64,000 nucleotides of DNA from Timema cristinae (Eukaryota; Arthropoda; Insecta; Phasmatodea; Timematidae). A program made the position numbers and the translations under genes. Location: NCBI GenBank assembly GCA_039000515.1, contig JBCFYV010009882.1, forward strand, positions 106,658,821-106,722,820, written 5' to 3'. A model generated the notes under the pieces. It worked only from the letters and a program-made list of their open reading frames with translations. It did no database searches and was not told the DNA's origin. Below, one piece after another: positions 25,901-38,352 of this stretch; position 1 is the first letter of the stretch, and each line of letters opens with the position of its first letter.

Positions 25901-26545
25901 CGTCCTCCCACTTTCTGTGTTAACATAGCTCCAGACAGCATACACTAAATATATGAGAGAACTACGAGAATAAAATATTTTCAAACCTTTCAAATTTTTG
26001 TCTTTGTGCTTTTTGCACCTAAAATTTCCTCTTTGAGTTCTGTCAATAGTACTATTTGAGTCAATGTCTTTATTATATTTGTAAAATTATGTATATCAAT
26101 TAATGCAATGCCGAGTACAAGCGTTACATTGTTTAAAATATGTATTAATACGAGCGCAATAGACTTGTTAGAGTGGATATAGCAAATATTATAGCGCTAA
26201 AATTTGTTTACCTACTCATAAAATTATTATAAATTATTATAAATATTTTATTGAAATAAAGGAATTTAAAAAATACTACTTGAATTACCAATACATATAT
26301 TAAAAGAAGAAAAATAGAAATTTTCTTTTCATTTAAGGCTTTTGTAAAATATTTTATCTGCGGCAGACCAAATTAAAAAAAATTAATTCTAATTTCAATT
26401 TTTTTATTGGTAGATCGACGCAGTTTTTTATATTTTGGATAGTAATTTTTATAAGTGTATCTCCATATTTTGTTCTACTTTCACTCTACTAACCATTTCC
26501 AAGTTTTTCAACATTTTTTAATCCTACAAGTAATTTTAAATTGAA

Positions 26546-26763
26546 TATATTTAGCACCGCGTCTTACTACCCATTCGGGTTATACTCTTTAAGTACTAAT
26601 TACGCTAATGGATTAGGAATTGGGAAGGATGAATTAGAGGAAGTGAACCCGCATTTGCGTGGAGGGATAGTGGAAAATCGTTTAGGAAAAACCACCCCCA
26701 GTTCACCCGACCGAGATTCGAACCTCGATCTCCCCGTCCCCAGTAGTCGAGCTCAACACGACA
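26546..26763 (-). mobile_element. SINE family B with 11-bp TSD (first copy)
   Basis: Tail (gcaccgcgtcttactaccca), body (gaattgggaaggatgaatta, gcgtggagggatagtgg) and the B-box part of the head (gagattcgaacctcgatctc). The direct repeat tttaaattgaa is at 26535-26545 and 26764-26774. The 5' end of the head is missing. Confidence 0.92.
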
Positions 26764-27277
26764 TTTAAATTGAAGAAAATCTATTTTAACTACTAGTTAA
26801 ATTCGATTGGTTTTACTTTTTGTATCTCTAAATAAATATAGGCCTACGAGTTTAACCCCGTTGATAAAAAATGTTGACACCTGACAAACAACTCATGCTT
26901 GCTAGTGATGGTTTGGATCCCGGTTGGTTATACTGAGGTAACTAAACGCTTAGTGCTACTGTAACTCTCTCGTGTTCCAAGCTTGATTGATAATTAATCC
27001 TCCTATGGGTCCTTTGGACAATCATTGTTACATTCAAACTGTTTTTGACATTATTTAGAGAGAATACGAAAAATATTAAATAATTCCTACAGGATATGTT
27101 TGTTTTCATGATAAGCTCAGCACAAGGTTATTGACGATCCAATCAGATGGCGGGAATATTAACTGAGCTAGCATTCGCGTGAACAGAAGATGGGCGAGGG
27201 TCTACTCATATATCTCTCTCTCTGTTCTGACATCTAGGGACAGTAGTTGGAGTAGTGGCCTCAGTTGCCCACTGTCC

Positions 27278-27826
27278 AGCTCGAGGACAGGGTGAGTCTC
27301 TGCTGACAGCTCGAGGACAGGGTGAGTCTCTGCTGACAGCTCGAGGACAGGGTGAGTCTCTGCTAACAGCTCGAGGACAGGGTGAGTCTCTGCTGACAGC
27401 TCGAGGACAGGGTGAGTCTCTGCTGACAGCTCGAGGACAGGGTGAGTCTCTGCTGACAGCTCGAGGACAGGGTGAGTCTCTGCTGACAGCTCGAGGACAG
27501 GGTGAGTCTCTGCTGACAGCTCGAGGACAGGGTGAGTCTCTGCTAACAGCTCGAGGACAGGGTGAGTCTCTGCTAACAGCTCGAGGACAGGGTGAGTCTT
27601 TGCCGACAGCTCGAGGACAGGGTGAGTCTCTGCTGACAGCTCGAGGACAGGGTGAGTCTCTGCTAACAGCTCGAGGACAGGGTGAGTCTCTGCTAACAGC
27701 TCGAGGACAGGGTGAGTCTCTGCTGACAGCTCGAGGACAGGGTGAGTCTCTGCTAACAGCTCGAGGACAGGGTGAGTCTTTGCCGACAGCTCGAGGACAG
27801 GGTGAGTCTCTGCCGACAGCTCGAGG
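27278..27826 (+). repeat. 30-bp minisatellite, 18 copies (first copy)
   Basis: The unit is agctcgaggacagggtgagt ctctgctgac with a few single-base variants. Because 30 is a multiple of three the plus frame stays open (TARGQGESLL repeated), but there is no in-frame ATG before it. Confidence 0.97.
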
Positions 27827-28927
27827 CTGTTTTTACCAACGTTAGGTTTGACACCAACAGCTTTAGGGCCTGAATATCTTGACTTCTGTCCGACCTCTTG
27901 GATTCACATTTACATAGTTTCCTGTCTAGCTGGACGTTCGTACACAAATTATATTTGGGAAGCAAAAGCAATTCTCAAACTTTCATTTGAACTTATATTT
28001 GACAAAAATAATCAAAATGGATGTCGAATCTAAAGATTATAAATACGTCTATCATATTACTATATTTTCTATTTAATTAATTTAGTTATTTGTTAACTTC
28101 ATTCATAATCTTTAAAAATATAGCACATTTTAAGATATTAAAGACTTGATTAGTAAAAAAATTAAACACAAGTTCATACTTAATACCGATACAAAATATA
28201 ACCATAATTTACGTCACATTAATCCGAATACTAGGTCAACATTTTTTGTTTATATTAATTTTAAAATAACCCAATGAATTTGTCCTGATTTTACTTTTCA
28301 TTATTATAATTATTACTATTACTAGCCTATTAGTATTATTATTATTATTATTATTATGATTATGACAGAATTCTAAACCTCTTAGGGCTCCAAACTCTCT
28401 TCTCGCGTGTACTTTATTGTGATGCCCTTTTGTTTTTAATACCTCCAATAGCGAAATTTCTTGCTAATTAGCCCTTGATCACGCAGGTGTTCTATTCCTT
28501 CTAGGGCCTCTCTTAATCCAAAATTATTTTCTCTCAACAACTGTTACAATGGTATCCCTATGGGCCATTGCATCCTCAGTGCTAATTCCAGATTTGTCGA
28601 ATTCGACTTTTATCATGAAAGAAACGCCAAACTTAGAGAGTTGTTTAAGGAACTTCCTTATCAGTAATTTATCCTGTAGAGGTTCGGCCTCGAATATTTA
28701 AATTGGCAGTATTCTGTTTTATTTGTTTGCATATTCCTATCCTTTCTAAATGCTTATCCTTTTACTGCTCTCAAGTTATTTATTATTTTTATCATCTATC
28801 ATTAATAAGTAGGCCTATGTCCTATTTTCTTGAAATTATTCATCAGTATGTATCATTGTCATAGGCCTCACGACTCTTGGTCAGCACTACAATAAACGAG
28901 ATTGAAATTATATAGCACGTTTTAGTA

Positions 28928-29070
28928 ACCGTTCCGGTTAGTGGAATAAGGATGAGGAAGGTGGGATTTTGCAGGAAAAGCACCCGCATGGATGGAGAGT
29001 GGGAAACAATTTAGGAAAATTGTCCCTCTGTACATCTAGCCGGGAATGGAACCCCTATCTTCTCGTCAAT
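28928..29070 (-). mobile_element. Old, diverged family B-like SINE (first copy)
   Basis: ggatgaggaaggtgggattt, cacccgcatggatggagagt ggg and the degenerate B-box region gccgggaatggaacccctat follow the family B layout in reverse with heavy divergence. Confidence 0.5.
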
Positions 29071-29399
29071 GGGGCTGTATACATGTTTTAGTATTTCAAT
29101 CAGTATTTTAGATTCCCCCAAGCCAAGCCTGTTGTATGAACATAAGCACACAGTGTGAGAATACCACCCGCTAAGCTTTAGTTCTGGCAGTATAGGCTTA
29201 GTAACCGTGGCCAGGACAACATTCCAGGGTTTGGAGGGCCCAACCCCCCCCCCCCCTCCCCACCACCCCGTTATAGTACGGAAAATAAATGCCTCTAGAA
29301 GCTACCTGGTGTTTATTTGATGGTAATAAAAGGAAAAGATTAAATACTTTAAGTGCTATAAATTTGTTTTACATTTTGAATCGTCCATAGCACCTGGTA

Positions 29400-29486
29400 G
29401 GTGACCTGGTGGTCCAGGGATAAGGTGTCAGACTTCTGTGCTGGGGGTCCGGGGTTCAATCCTCGGTCCTTGTGAATGTGTGGAAT
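29400..29486 (+). mobile_element. SINE family A cut off by the assembly gap
   Basis: The tRNA-like head (ggtgacctggtggtccaggg) with B box ggttcaatcc runs into the N gap. The uninterrupted version is at 38077. Confidence 0.95.
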
Positions 29487-29586
29487 NNNNNNNNNNNNNN
29501 NNNNNNNNNNNNNNNNNNNNNNNNNNNNNNNNNNNNNNNNNNNNNNNNNNNNNNNNNNNNNNNNNNNNNNNNNNNNNNNNNNNNNN
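29487..29586. other. Assembly gap of exactly 100 N
   Basis: One hundred N is the conventional length for a gap of unknown size. Frames that appear to cross it are meaningless. Confidence 1.
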
Positions 29587-31261
29587 TAAAATACAATGGA
29601 CATAGAAATTACTTTGCCAACAGAATGACAATTATTAAATGAAAGTTAATCGATAATGTGAAGACTCTTGTTAAACGGAAACTACACTGATTGGACATTG
29701 AAGTAGTTGACAGGGTCCAAATAGAGGAACGCAGGTTACGGTGATCACCTGAGCTGATGGAGGGAACTGAGTGGGATTGCCTCACATTCCAACATTGTCG
29801 AAATCATTATGAAGAGAAGAAACAAATCATTTTAGACCAGTGAATCAAACAGGGGTGGCTTAGGGGCCGGGCGGCTGCCCGGGGCTTCAGTTCGAGAGGG
29901 GTTCCAAACAGAGTAGCAAATTAACCAAACATAACTTTGGAATGATATGAAAATAATTTCAAACCTCACAACTCCAACGTAACCTGGGCGTATTAGATAA
30001 GCATTACACTCATTCACATTATGATACGAACATTAAATTTTACAAAGTGGTATAGTTTTTTGTGGTGAATAAAATGGATTATGGTGCCGCTCCTAAAAAG
30101 TTAATTTACATCCACCATCTTGAAAAATGGCGCCCCAAAATGGTATTTTGCAATTATTCATTATATCAAAATTAAAGAGGCGAACATTGTCTACAAAATA
30201 TGCTCTAATAGTTTTCTTTGTAATTATAACCGTTTTCGTAGGGAAATGATAACCGTTTATGTAGTTTCCCCTTCAGATTGTTTTAATGTCACACCTATGT
30301 TAAATTAGGTTTGGAGTTGCTAGATGTGCCATGGGCATAAGGAAGATTAATTTGGGGGGGGGAGGGTAAGGGGGAGCAGGAGGTGTTAAAAAACGGTAAG
30401 CTTATGACATGATATTAAGACTTAATATTACACCTTAAGAATTAAGAGCATTGTTATTTTGTACAATAGTGGTGGAACTTTAGTTGTTTGAGAGGGGGAG
30501 GGGGGCAAGAACCAAAAAAGTACTTTCTGGTATTTATACCCCCCTCTTCCCCAATTAAGATTAGAAAATTGGATGCTCCTAGAAGCTATTTGAAGTGGTC
30601 CTAGTTTAAAGAATTTTTGAAATTCAGGCACTTTTAACAGCTATTTAGAATAGTGCTCCCCCGAAATATTTTGACAATGTTTTTTTTAAAATTTATCGGT
30701 CATCTATTTCCCATAGCTCATCGTGACTTTTACTATGCTACCCGTTTAACTATTTAACGATTTTGACTTGTGAACTTAAGATTATTTTTTATCCTCACTC
30801 ATTTGTAAAGAAGGATTTTTATAGGAAGAATGTCGGTTTGATGTGAATATTTATAACATTGTTGTAGGTGCTGTTGGACCTTGGTAGCTTGTATAACACT
30901 GTAAAATACTGTTCTAGACGCACAGGATGTGGGACTATCAACACTTAAAGCACTGACAGTCTGGCGGGCACGCGGAAGATCCTTCACAAAGAGCTTCTTT
31001 TAGCCATACACTCAGTTTCATTACTTTTTTTTTAAAGCTATGGTATAGTGTTTTAACTTTATAATTTTAAATGTGATAAGTTTTTTTTACGTTTCTTTAT
31101 GAGATTACATTCAAACTTTGAGCATCATTACTTTGTATTTTTTTAAATGTGAATTATTCAATGTACAGCTCTGAACATAGTGCGTGTCCTATACATAGGT
31201 GAGTACGGTTGAAAGATTGTGCTGTTCCAACAAAATCACTCATTTATCTGTTTCATAAAAC

Positions 31262-33084
31262 ATAGGGATAGGGTGTAATGAGGGACTGGATAGTACTAGC
31301 TCAAGATAGGGATAGGGTGTAATGAGGTGGACTGGATAGAACTAGCTCAAGATAGGGATAGGGTGTAATGAGGGGCTGGATAGAACCAGCACAAGATAGG
31401 GATAGGGTGTAATGAGGGGCTGGATAGAACCAGCACAAGATAGGGATAGGGTGTAATGAGGTAGACTGGATAGTACTAGCTCAAGATAGGGATAGGGTGT
31501 AATGAGGTGGACTGGATAGAACTAGCTCAAGATAGGGATAGGGTGTAATGAGGGGCTGGATAGAACCAGCTCAAGATAGGGATAGGGTGTAGTGAGGGAC
31601 TGGATAGTACTAGCACAAGATAGGGATAGGGTGTAATGAGGTGGACTGGATAGTACTAGCTCAAGATAGGGATAGGGTGTAATGAGGTGGACTGGATAGT
31701 ACTAGCACAAGATAGGGATAGGGTGTAATGAGGTGGACTGGATAGTACTAGCTCAAGATAGGGATAGGGTGTAATGAGGGGCTGGATAGAACCAGCACAA
31801 GATAGGGATAGGGTGTAGTGAGGGACTGGATAGTACTAGCACAAGATAGGGATAGGGTGTAATGAGGGACTGGATAGTACTAGCACAAGATAGGGATAGG
31901 GTGTAATGAGGTGGACTGGATAGTACTAGCTCAAGATAGGGATAGGGTGTAGTGAGGGGCTGGATAGAACCAGCACAAGATAGGGATAGGGTGTAATGAG
32001 GTGGACTGGATAGTACTAGCATCAAGATAGGGATAGGGTGTAATGAGGTGGACTGGATAGTACTAGCTCAAGATAGGGATAGGGTGTAATGAGGTAGACT
32101 GGATAGTACTAGCTCAAGATAGGGATAGGGTGTAATGAGGTGGACTGGATAGTACTAGCTCAAGATAGGGATAGGGTGTAATGAGGGGCTGGATAGAACT
32201 ATCTCAAGATAGGGATAGGGTGTAATGAGGGACTGGATAGAACTAGCTCAAGATAGGGATAGGGTGTAATGAGGGCTGGATAGAACCAGCACAAGATAGG
32301 GATAGGGTGTAATGAGGTAGACTGGATAGTACTAGTCAAGATAGGGATAGGGTGTAATGAGGTAGACTGGATAGTACTAGCTCAAGATAGGGATAGGGTG
32401 TAATGAGGTGGACTGGATAGTACTAGCTCAAGATAGGGATAGGGTGTAATGAGGTGGACTGGATAGTACTAGCACAAGATAGGGATAGGGTGTAATGAGG
32501 TGGACTGGATAGTACTAGCTCAAGATAGGGATAGGGTGTAATGAGGTGGACTGGATAGTACTAGCTCAAGATAGGGATAGGGTGTAATGAGGTAGACTGG
32601 ATAGTACTAGCTCAAGATAGGGATAGGATGTAATGAGGGGCTGGATAGAACCAGCACAAGATAGGGATAGGGTGTAATGAGGTATACTGGATAGTACTAG
32701 CTCAAGATAGGGATAGGATGTAATGAGGGGCTGGATAGAACCAGCACAAGATAGGGATAGGGTGTAATGAGGTAGACTGGATAGTACTAGCTCAATATAG
32801 GGATAGGGTGTAATGAGGTGGACTGGATAGAACTAGCTCAAGATAGGGATAGGGTGTAATGAGGGGCTGGATAGAACCAGCTCAAGATAGGGATAGGGTG
32901 TAATGAGGTAGACTGGATAGTACTAGCTCAAGATAGGGATAGGGTGTAATGAGGGGCTGGATAGAACCAGCTCAAGATAGGGATAGGGTGTAATGAGGTA
33001 GACTGGATAGTACTAGCTCAAGATAGGGATAGGGTGTAATGAGGGGCTGGATAGAACCAGCTCAAGATAGGGATAGGGTGTAAT
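31262..33084 (+). repeat. 44/46-bp satellite array (second copy)
   Basis: Same unit as the array at 22991, with about 40 units, roughly nine more than the first copy. Confidence 0.97.
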
Positions 33085-33935
33085 ATGGACCTTTTGGTTA
33101 TATTCCTTCTAATAATGCCATGTTTCTTGCACTCTCAGAAACAAGGGTGAATCCAGGGCCAATGATCCTGTACGGGGTGGTTTGTTTTCATATTGTTCCT
33201 TCAAGTATAAATATAATATCTTTAACGAATTAAGATTTTTATTTATAATAATTTTAATAATATAAATAATAATGTTGCTTGATTTTAGAAATAATCTAGT
33301 TAATAATTATGATCATAAAAAGAGTATTTATAAGAAAAAACACAATCTTGGTTAACAAATTTGTAATTTTGATACAAAACACATAGAACAAAAAGTCACT
33401 GTTATAATTAACGTAATAAAATATACTGTACCGGGATCTAAAATGTTTTAGTAAATATTAATATAAGAAATATGTGTTTTAATACAAATAATTGGCTGCC
33501 ACACTGAAATTACTGGATACTCTTTGTTTCAAGCCTCTAGTTTTTCTGCAAATTAGAACTAAGTTGAAAGAGTTATTGATTAGGTAATGTAGAAGATATG
33601 TCGAGGAAGGTGTTAGTCATTCTTTCTTTACAGCATTAAGTTATTGGTTTCAATATGTTTTATTATTTTCCGTGCAGGGGGAGGAAGGGAGGTTGATCGC
33701 TCCCATCCTCCTCTTCACTTGGATCCGCCACTGTTCACAGATGGTTTATGGATGTCTGCAGACTTTCCAAAACATTATTTGCAACTTTGTAGCTTTCTAC
33801 AGATCAACATTTTGTGACTGCAATAATATTGAAACAGCATCCACGCACAATCATCATCATCATAATCATAATCATAGTCATCAACTGTTTCCAGCCCGTG
33901 GCCGAGTCAGTTTAGTTAAATTTCTCCATCTTCCT

Positions 33936-34577
33936 CTATCCTTCCACCATTCTTCGTCCTTTAATTTCCTCCATTTTTCTCCTCTCACTTAAACACTTTC
34001 TGTTTCTGTTGTGCTCCTTCCATCTCTTTTTGGTCTCCCTTGCAGTATTTTTCCTACCTATTTCATTTCGTTCATTTTCTTTGGCATCCCAATTTTTTCC
34101 ATCCTTTGTATGCCCATACCATCTCTTGTTTCTCCTCGTGACAGCTAACATGTTTAACACCTCTTTACACTTAGAGGGCACATCTCTCATCCAAAGTAGG
34201 TCTCTTACACACCTATACAACAACTCTCCATAGCAGGTCTCTTACACACCTATAGAACAACTCTCCATAGCAGGTCTCTTACACACCTATAGAACAACTC
34301 TCCATAGCAGGTCTCTTACACACCTATAGAACAACTCTCCATAGCAGGTCTCTTACACACCTATAGAACAACTCTCCATAGCAGGTCTCTTACACACCTA
34401 TAGAACAACTCTCCATAGCAGGTCTCTTACACACCTATATAAAAACTCTCCCTGCTGTTGTCTCCACTCCATCCATCATCTGCCAACATCATGGCTTTCA
34501 TTCTCTCCTCCCCGAGTTTTCCTGAACATTTCTATTACCGTTACTAGTTCACTCCATTTTTTATTTGGAACCATTCC
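33936..34577 (-). pseudogene. Decayed LINE reverse transcriptase 3' part (second copy)
   Basis: Same sequence and breaks as 25260-25900. Confidence 0.5.
34198..34451 (+). repeat. 37-bp minisatellite, 7 copies (second copy)
   Basis: Same as 25522-25775. Confidence 0.97.
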
Positions 34578-35222
34578 GTCCTCCCACTTTCTGTGTTAAC
34601 ATAGCTCCAGACAGCATACACTAAATATATGAGAGAACTACGAGAATAAATATATTTTCAAACCTTTCAAATTTTTGTCTTTGTGCTTTTTGCACCTAAA
34701 ATTTCCTCTTTGAGTTCTGTCAATAGTACTATTTGAGTCAATGTCTTTATTATATTTGTAAAATTATGTATATCAATTAATGCAATGCCGAGTACAAGCG
34801 TTACATTGTTTAAAATATGTATTAATACGAGCGCAATAGACTTGTTAGAGTGGATATAGCAAATATTATAGCGCTAAAATTTGTTTACCTACTCATAAAA
34901 TTATTATAAATTATTATAAATATTTTATTGAAATAAAGGAATTTAAAAAATACTACTTGAATTACCAATACATATATTAAAAGAAGAAAAATAGAAATTT
35001 TCTTTTCATTTAAGGCTTTTGTAAAATATTTTATCTGCGGCAGACCAAATTAAAAAAAATTAATTCTAATTTCAATTTTTTTATTGGTAGATCGACGCAG
35101 TTTTTTATATTTTGGATAGTAATTTTTATAAGTGTATCTCCATATTTTGTTCTACTTTCACTCTACTAACCATTTCCAAGTTTTTCAACATTTTTTAATC
35201 CTACAAGTAATTTTAAATTGAA

Positions 35223-35440
35223 TATATTTAGCACCGCGTCTTACTACCCATTCGGGTTATACTCTTTAAGTACTAATTACGCTAATGGATTAGGAATTGG
35301 GAAGGATGAATTAGAGGAAGTGAACCCGCATTTGCGTGGAGGGATAGTGGAAAATCGTTTAGGAAAAACCACCCCCAGTTCACCCGACCGAGATTCGAAC
35401 CTCGATCTCCCCGTCCCCAGTAGTCGAGCTCAACACGACA
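35223..35440 (-). mobile_element. SINE family B (second copy)
   Basis: Same insertion as 26546-26763, including the flanking direct repeat. Confidence 0.92.
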
Positions 35441-35954
35441 TTTAAATTGAAGAAAATCTATTTTAACTACTAGTTAAATTCGATTGGTTTTACTTTTTGT
35501 ATCTCTAAATAAATATAGGCCTACGAGTTTAACCCCGTTGATAAAAAATGTTGACACCTGACAAACAACTCATGCTTGCTAGTGATGGTTTGGATCCCGG
35601 TTGGTTATACTGAGGTAACTAAACGCTTAGTGCTACTGTAACTCTCTCGTGTTCCAAGCTTGATTGATAATTAATCCTCCTATGGGTCCTTTGGACAATC
35701 ATTGTTACATTCAAACTGTTTTTGACATTATTTAGAGAGAATACGAAAAATATTAAATAATTCCTACAGGATATGTTTGTTTTCATGATAAGCTCAGCAC
35801 AAGGTTATTGACGATCCAATCAGATGGCGGGAATATTAACTGAGCTAGCATTCGCGTGAACAGAAGATGGGCGAGGGTCTACTCATATATCTCTCTCTCT
35901 GTTCTGACATCTAGGGACAGTAGTTGGAGTAGTGGCCTCAGTTGCCCACTGTCC

Positions 35955-36503
35955 AGCTCGAGGACAGGGTGAGTCTCTGCTGACAGCTCGAGGACAGGGT
36001 GAGTCTCTGCTGACAGCTCGAGGACAGGGTGAGTCTCTGCTAACAGCTCGAGGACAGGGTGAGTCTCTGCTGACAGCTCGAGGACAGGGTGAGTCTCTGC
36101 TGACAGCTCGAGGACAGGGTGAGTCTCTGCTGACAGCTCGAGGACAGGGTGAGTCTCTGCTGACAGCTCGAGGACAGGGTGAGTCTCTGCTGACAGCTCG
36201 AGGACAGGGTGAGTCTCTGCTAACAGCTCGAGGACAGGGTGAGTCTCTGCTAACAGCTCGAGGACAGGGTGAGTCTTTGCCGACAGCTCGAGGACAGGGT
36301 GAGTCTCTGCTGACAGCTCGAGGACAGGGTGAGTCTCTGCTAACAGCTCGAGGACAGGGTGAGTCTCTGCTAACAGCTCGAGGACAGGGTGAGTCTCTGC
36401 TGACAGCTCGAGGACAGGGTGAGTCTCTGCTAACAGCTCGAGGACAGGGTGAGTCTTTGCCGACAGCTCGAGGACAGGGTGAGTCTCTGCCGACAGCTCG
36501 AGG
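35955..36503 (+). repeat. 30-bp minisatellite, 18 copies (second copy)
   Basis: Same as 27278-27826, with the same order of unit variants. Confidence 0.97.
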
Positions 36504-37604
36504 CTGTTTTTACCAACGTTAGGTTTGACACCAACAGCTTTAGGGCCTGAATATCTTGACTTCTGTCCGACCTCTTGGATTCACATTTACATAGTTTCCT
36601 GTCTAGCTGGACGTTCGTACACAAATTATATTTGGGAAGCAAAAGCAATTCTCAAACTTTCATTTGAACTTATATTTGACAAAAATAATCAAAATGGATG
36701 TCGAATCTAAAGATTATAAATACGTCTATCATATTACTATATTTTCTATTTAATTAATTTAGTTATTTGTTAACTTCATTCATAATCTTTAAAAATATAG
36801 CACATTTTAAGATATTAAAGACTTGATTAGTAAAAAAATTAAACACAAGTTCATACTTAATACCGATACAAAATATAACCATAATTTACGTCACATTAAT
36901 CCGAATACTAGGTCAACATTTTTTGTTTATATTAATTTTAAAATAACCCAATGAATTTGTCCTGATTTTACTTTTCATTATTATAATTATTACTATTACT
37001 AGCCTATTAGTATTATTATTATTATTATTATTATGATTATGACAGAATTCTAAACCTCTTAGGGCTCCAAACTCTCTTCTCGCGTGTACTTTATTGTGAT
37101 GCCCTTTTGTTTTTAATACCTCCAATAGCGAAATTTCTTGCTAATTAGCCCTTGATCACGCAGGTGTTCTATTCCTTCTAGGGCCTCTCTTAATCCAAAA
37201 TTATTTTCTCTCAACAACTGTTACAATGGTATCCCTATGGGCCATTGCATCCTCAGTGCTAATTCCAGATTTGTCGAATTCGACTTTTATCATGAAAGAA
37301 ACGCCAAACTTAGAGAGTTGTTTAAGGAACTTCCTTATCAGTAATTTATCCTGTAGAGGTTCGGCCTCGAATATTTAAATTGGCAGTATTCTGTTTTATT
37401 TGTTTGCATATTCCTATCCTTTCTAAATGCTTATCCTTTTACTGCTCTCAAGTTATTTATTATTTTTATCATCTATCATTAATAAGTAGGCCTATGTCCT
37501 ATTTTCTTGAAATTATTCATCAGTATGTATCATTGTCATAGGCCTCACGACTCTTGGTCAGCACTACAATAAACGAGATTGAAATTATATAGCACGTTTT
37601 AGTA

Positions 37605-37747
37605 ACCGTTCCGGTTAGTGGAATAAGGATGAGGAAGGTGGGATTTTGCAGGAAAAGCACCCGCATGGATGGAGAGTGGGAAACAATTTAGGAAAATTGT
37701 CCCTCTGTACATCTAGCCGGGAATGGAACCCCTATCTTCTCGTCAAT
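37605..37747 (-). mobile_element. Old family B-like SINE (second copy)
   Basis: Same as 28928-29070. Confidence 0.5.
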
Positions 37748-38076
37748 GGGGCTGTATACATGTTTTAGTATTTCAATCAGTATTTTAGATTCCCCCAAGC
37801 CAAGCCTGTTGTATGAACATAAGCACACAGTGTGAGAATACCACCCGCTAAGCTTTAGTTCTGGCAGTATAGGCTTAGTAACCGTGGCCAGGACAACATT
37901 CCAGGGTTTGGAGGGCCCAACCCCCCCCCCCCCTCCCCACCACCCCGTTATAGTACGGAAAATAAATGCCTCTAGAAGCTACCTGGTGTTTATTTGATGG
38001 TAATAAAAGGAAAAGATTAAATACTTTAAGTGCTATAAATTTGTTTTACATTTTGAATCGTCCATAGCACCTGGTA

Positions 38077-38289
38077 GGTGACCTGGTGGTCCAGGGATAA
38101 GGTGTCAGACTTCTGTGCTGGGGGTCCGGGGTTCAATCCTCGGTCCTTGTGAATGTGTGGAATGCCAGGCCTCCACCGTGGTTCGGATTCCACGTTAAAC
38201 TGTAGGTCCTCCATTTCATCTCACAATCACCCTACCATTACACATTAGCTTAAGTGCGTATAACCCGAACGGGTAGTAAGACGCGGTGC

Positions 38290-38338
<49 letters not shown>
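38077..38338 (+). mobile_element. SINE family A with internal deletion and (AAT)n tail
   Basis: Complete tRNA-like head; then about 60 bases present in the 19181 copy are missing between the B box and ttgtgaatgtg; then body and tail ending cgaacgggtagtaagacgcg gtgctaa and a long (AAT)n run followed by (AT)n to 38352. Confidence 0.93.
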
Positions 38339-38339
<1 letters not shown>

Positions 38340-38352
38340 TATATATATATAT

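Larger units (their letters stand above)
21316..29486. repeat. First copy of an 8.2-kb segment repeated at 29587-38163
   Basis: The two copies are virtually identical base for base outside the 44/46-bp satellite array, with one visible 1-bp indel near 25970. The first copy ends at the N gap, in the middle of a SINE that is complete in the second copy. This pattern points to unmerged overlapping contig ends. Confidence 0.95.
29587..38163. repeat. Second copy of the 8.2-kb segment (8.6 kb here)
   Basis: It starts at the base equivalent to 21316 and passes the base equivalent to 29486 at 38163. The offset is 8271 before and 8676-8677 after the satellite array, so the extra 405 bases lie entirely within the array. 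Confidence 0.95.

Noticed and set aside
27255..27845. Open frame of 196 codons of 10-residue repeats
   Set aside because: It exists only because the minisatellite unit is 30 bases; it lacks an ATG and any domain.
29349..29631. Frames crossing the N gap
   Set aside because: Their middle is unknown bases.
31753..32025. Minus-strand open frame in the satellite
   Set aside because: It is a by-product of unit-length variation in the array.
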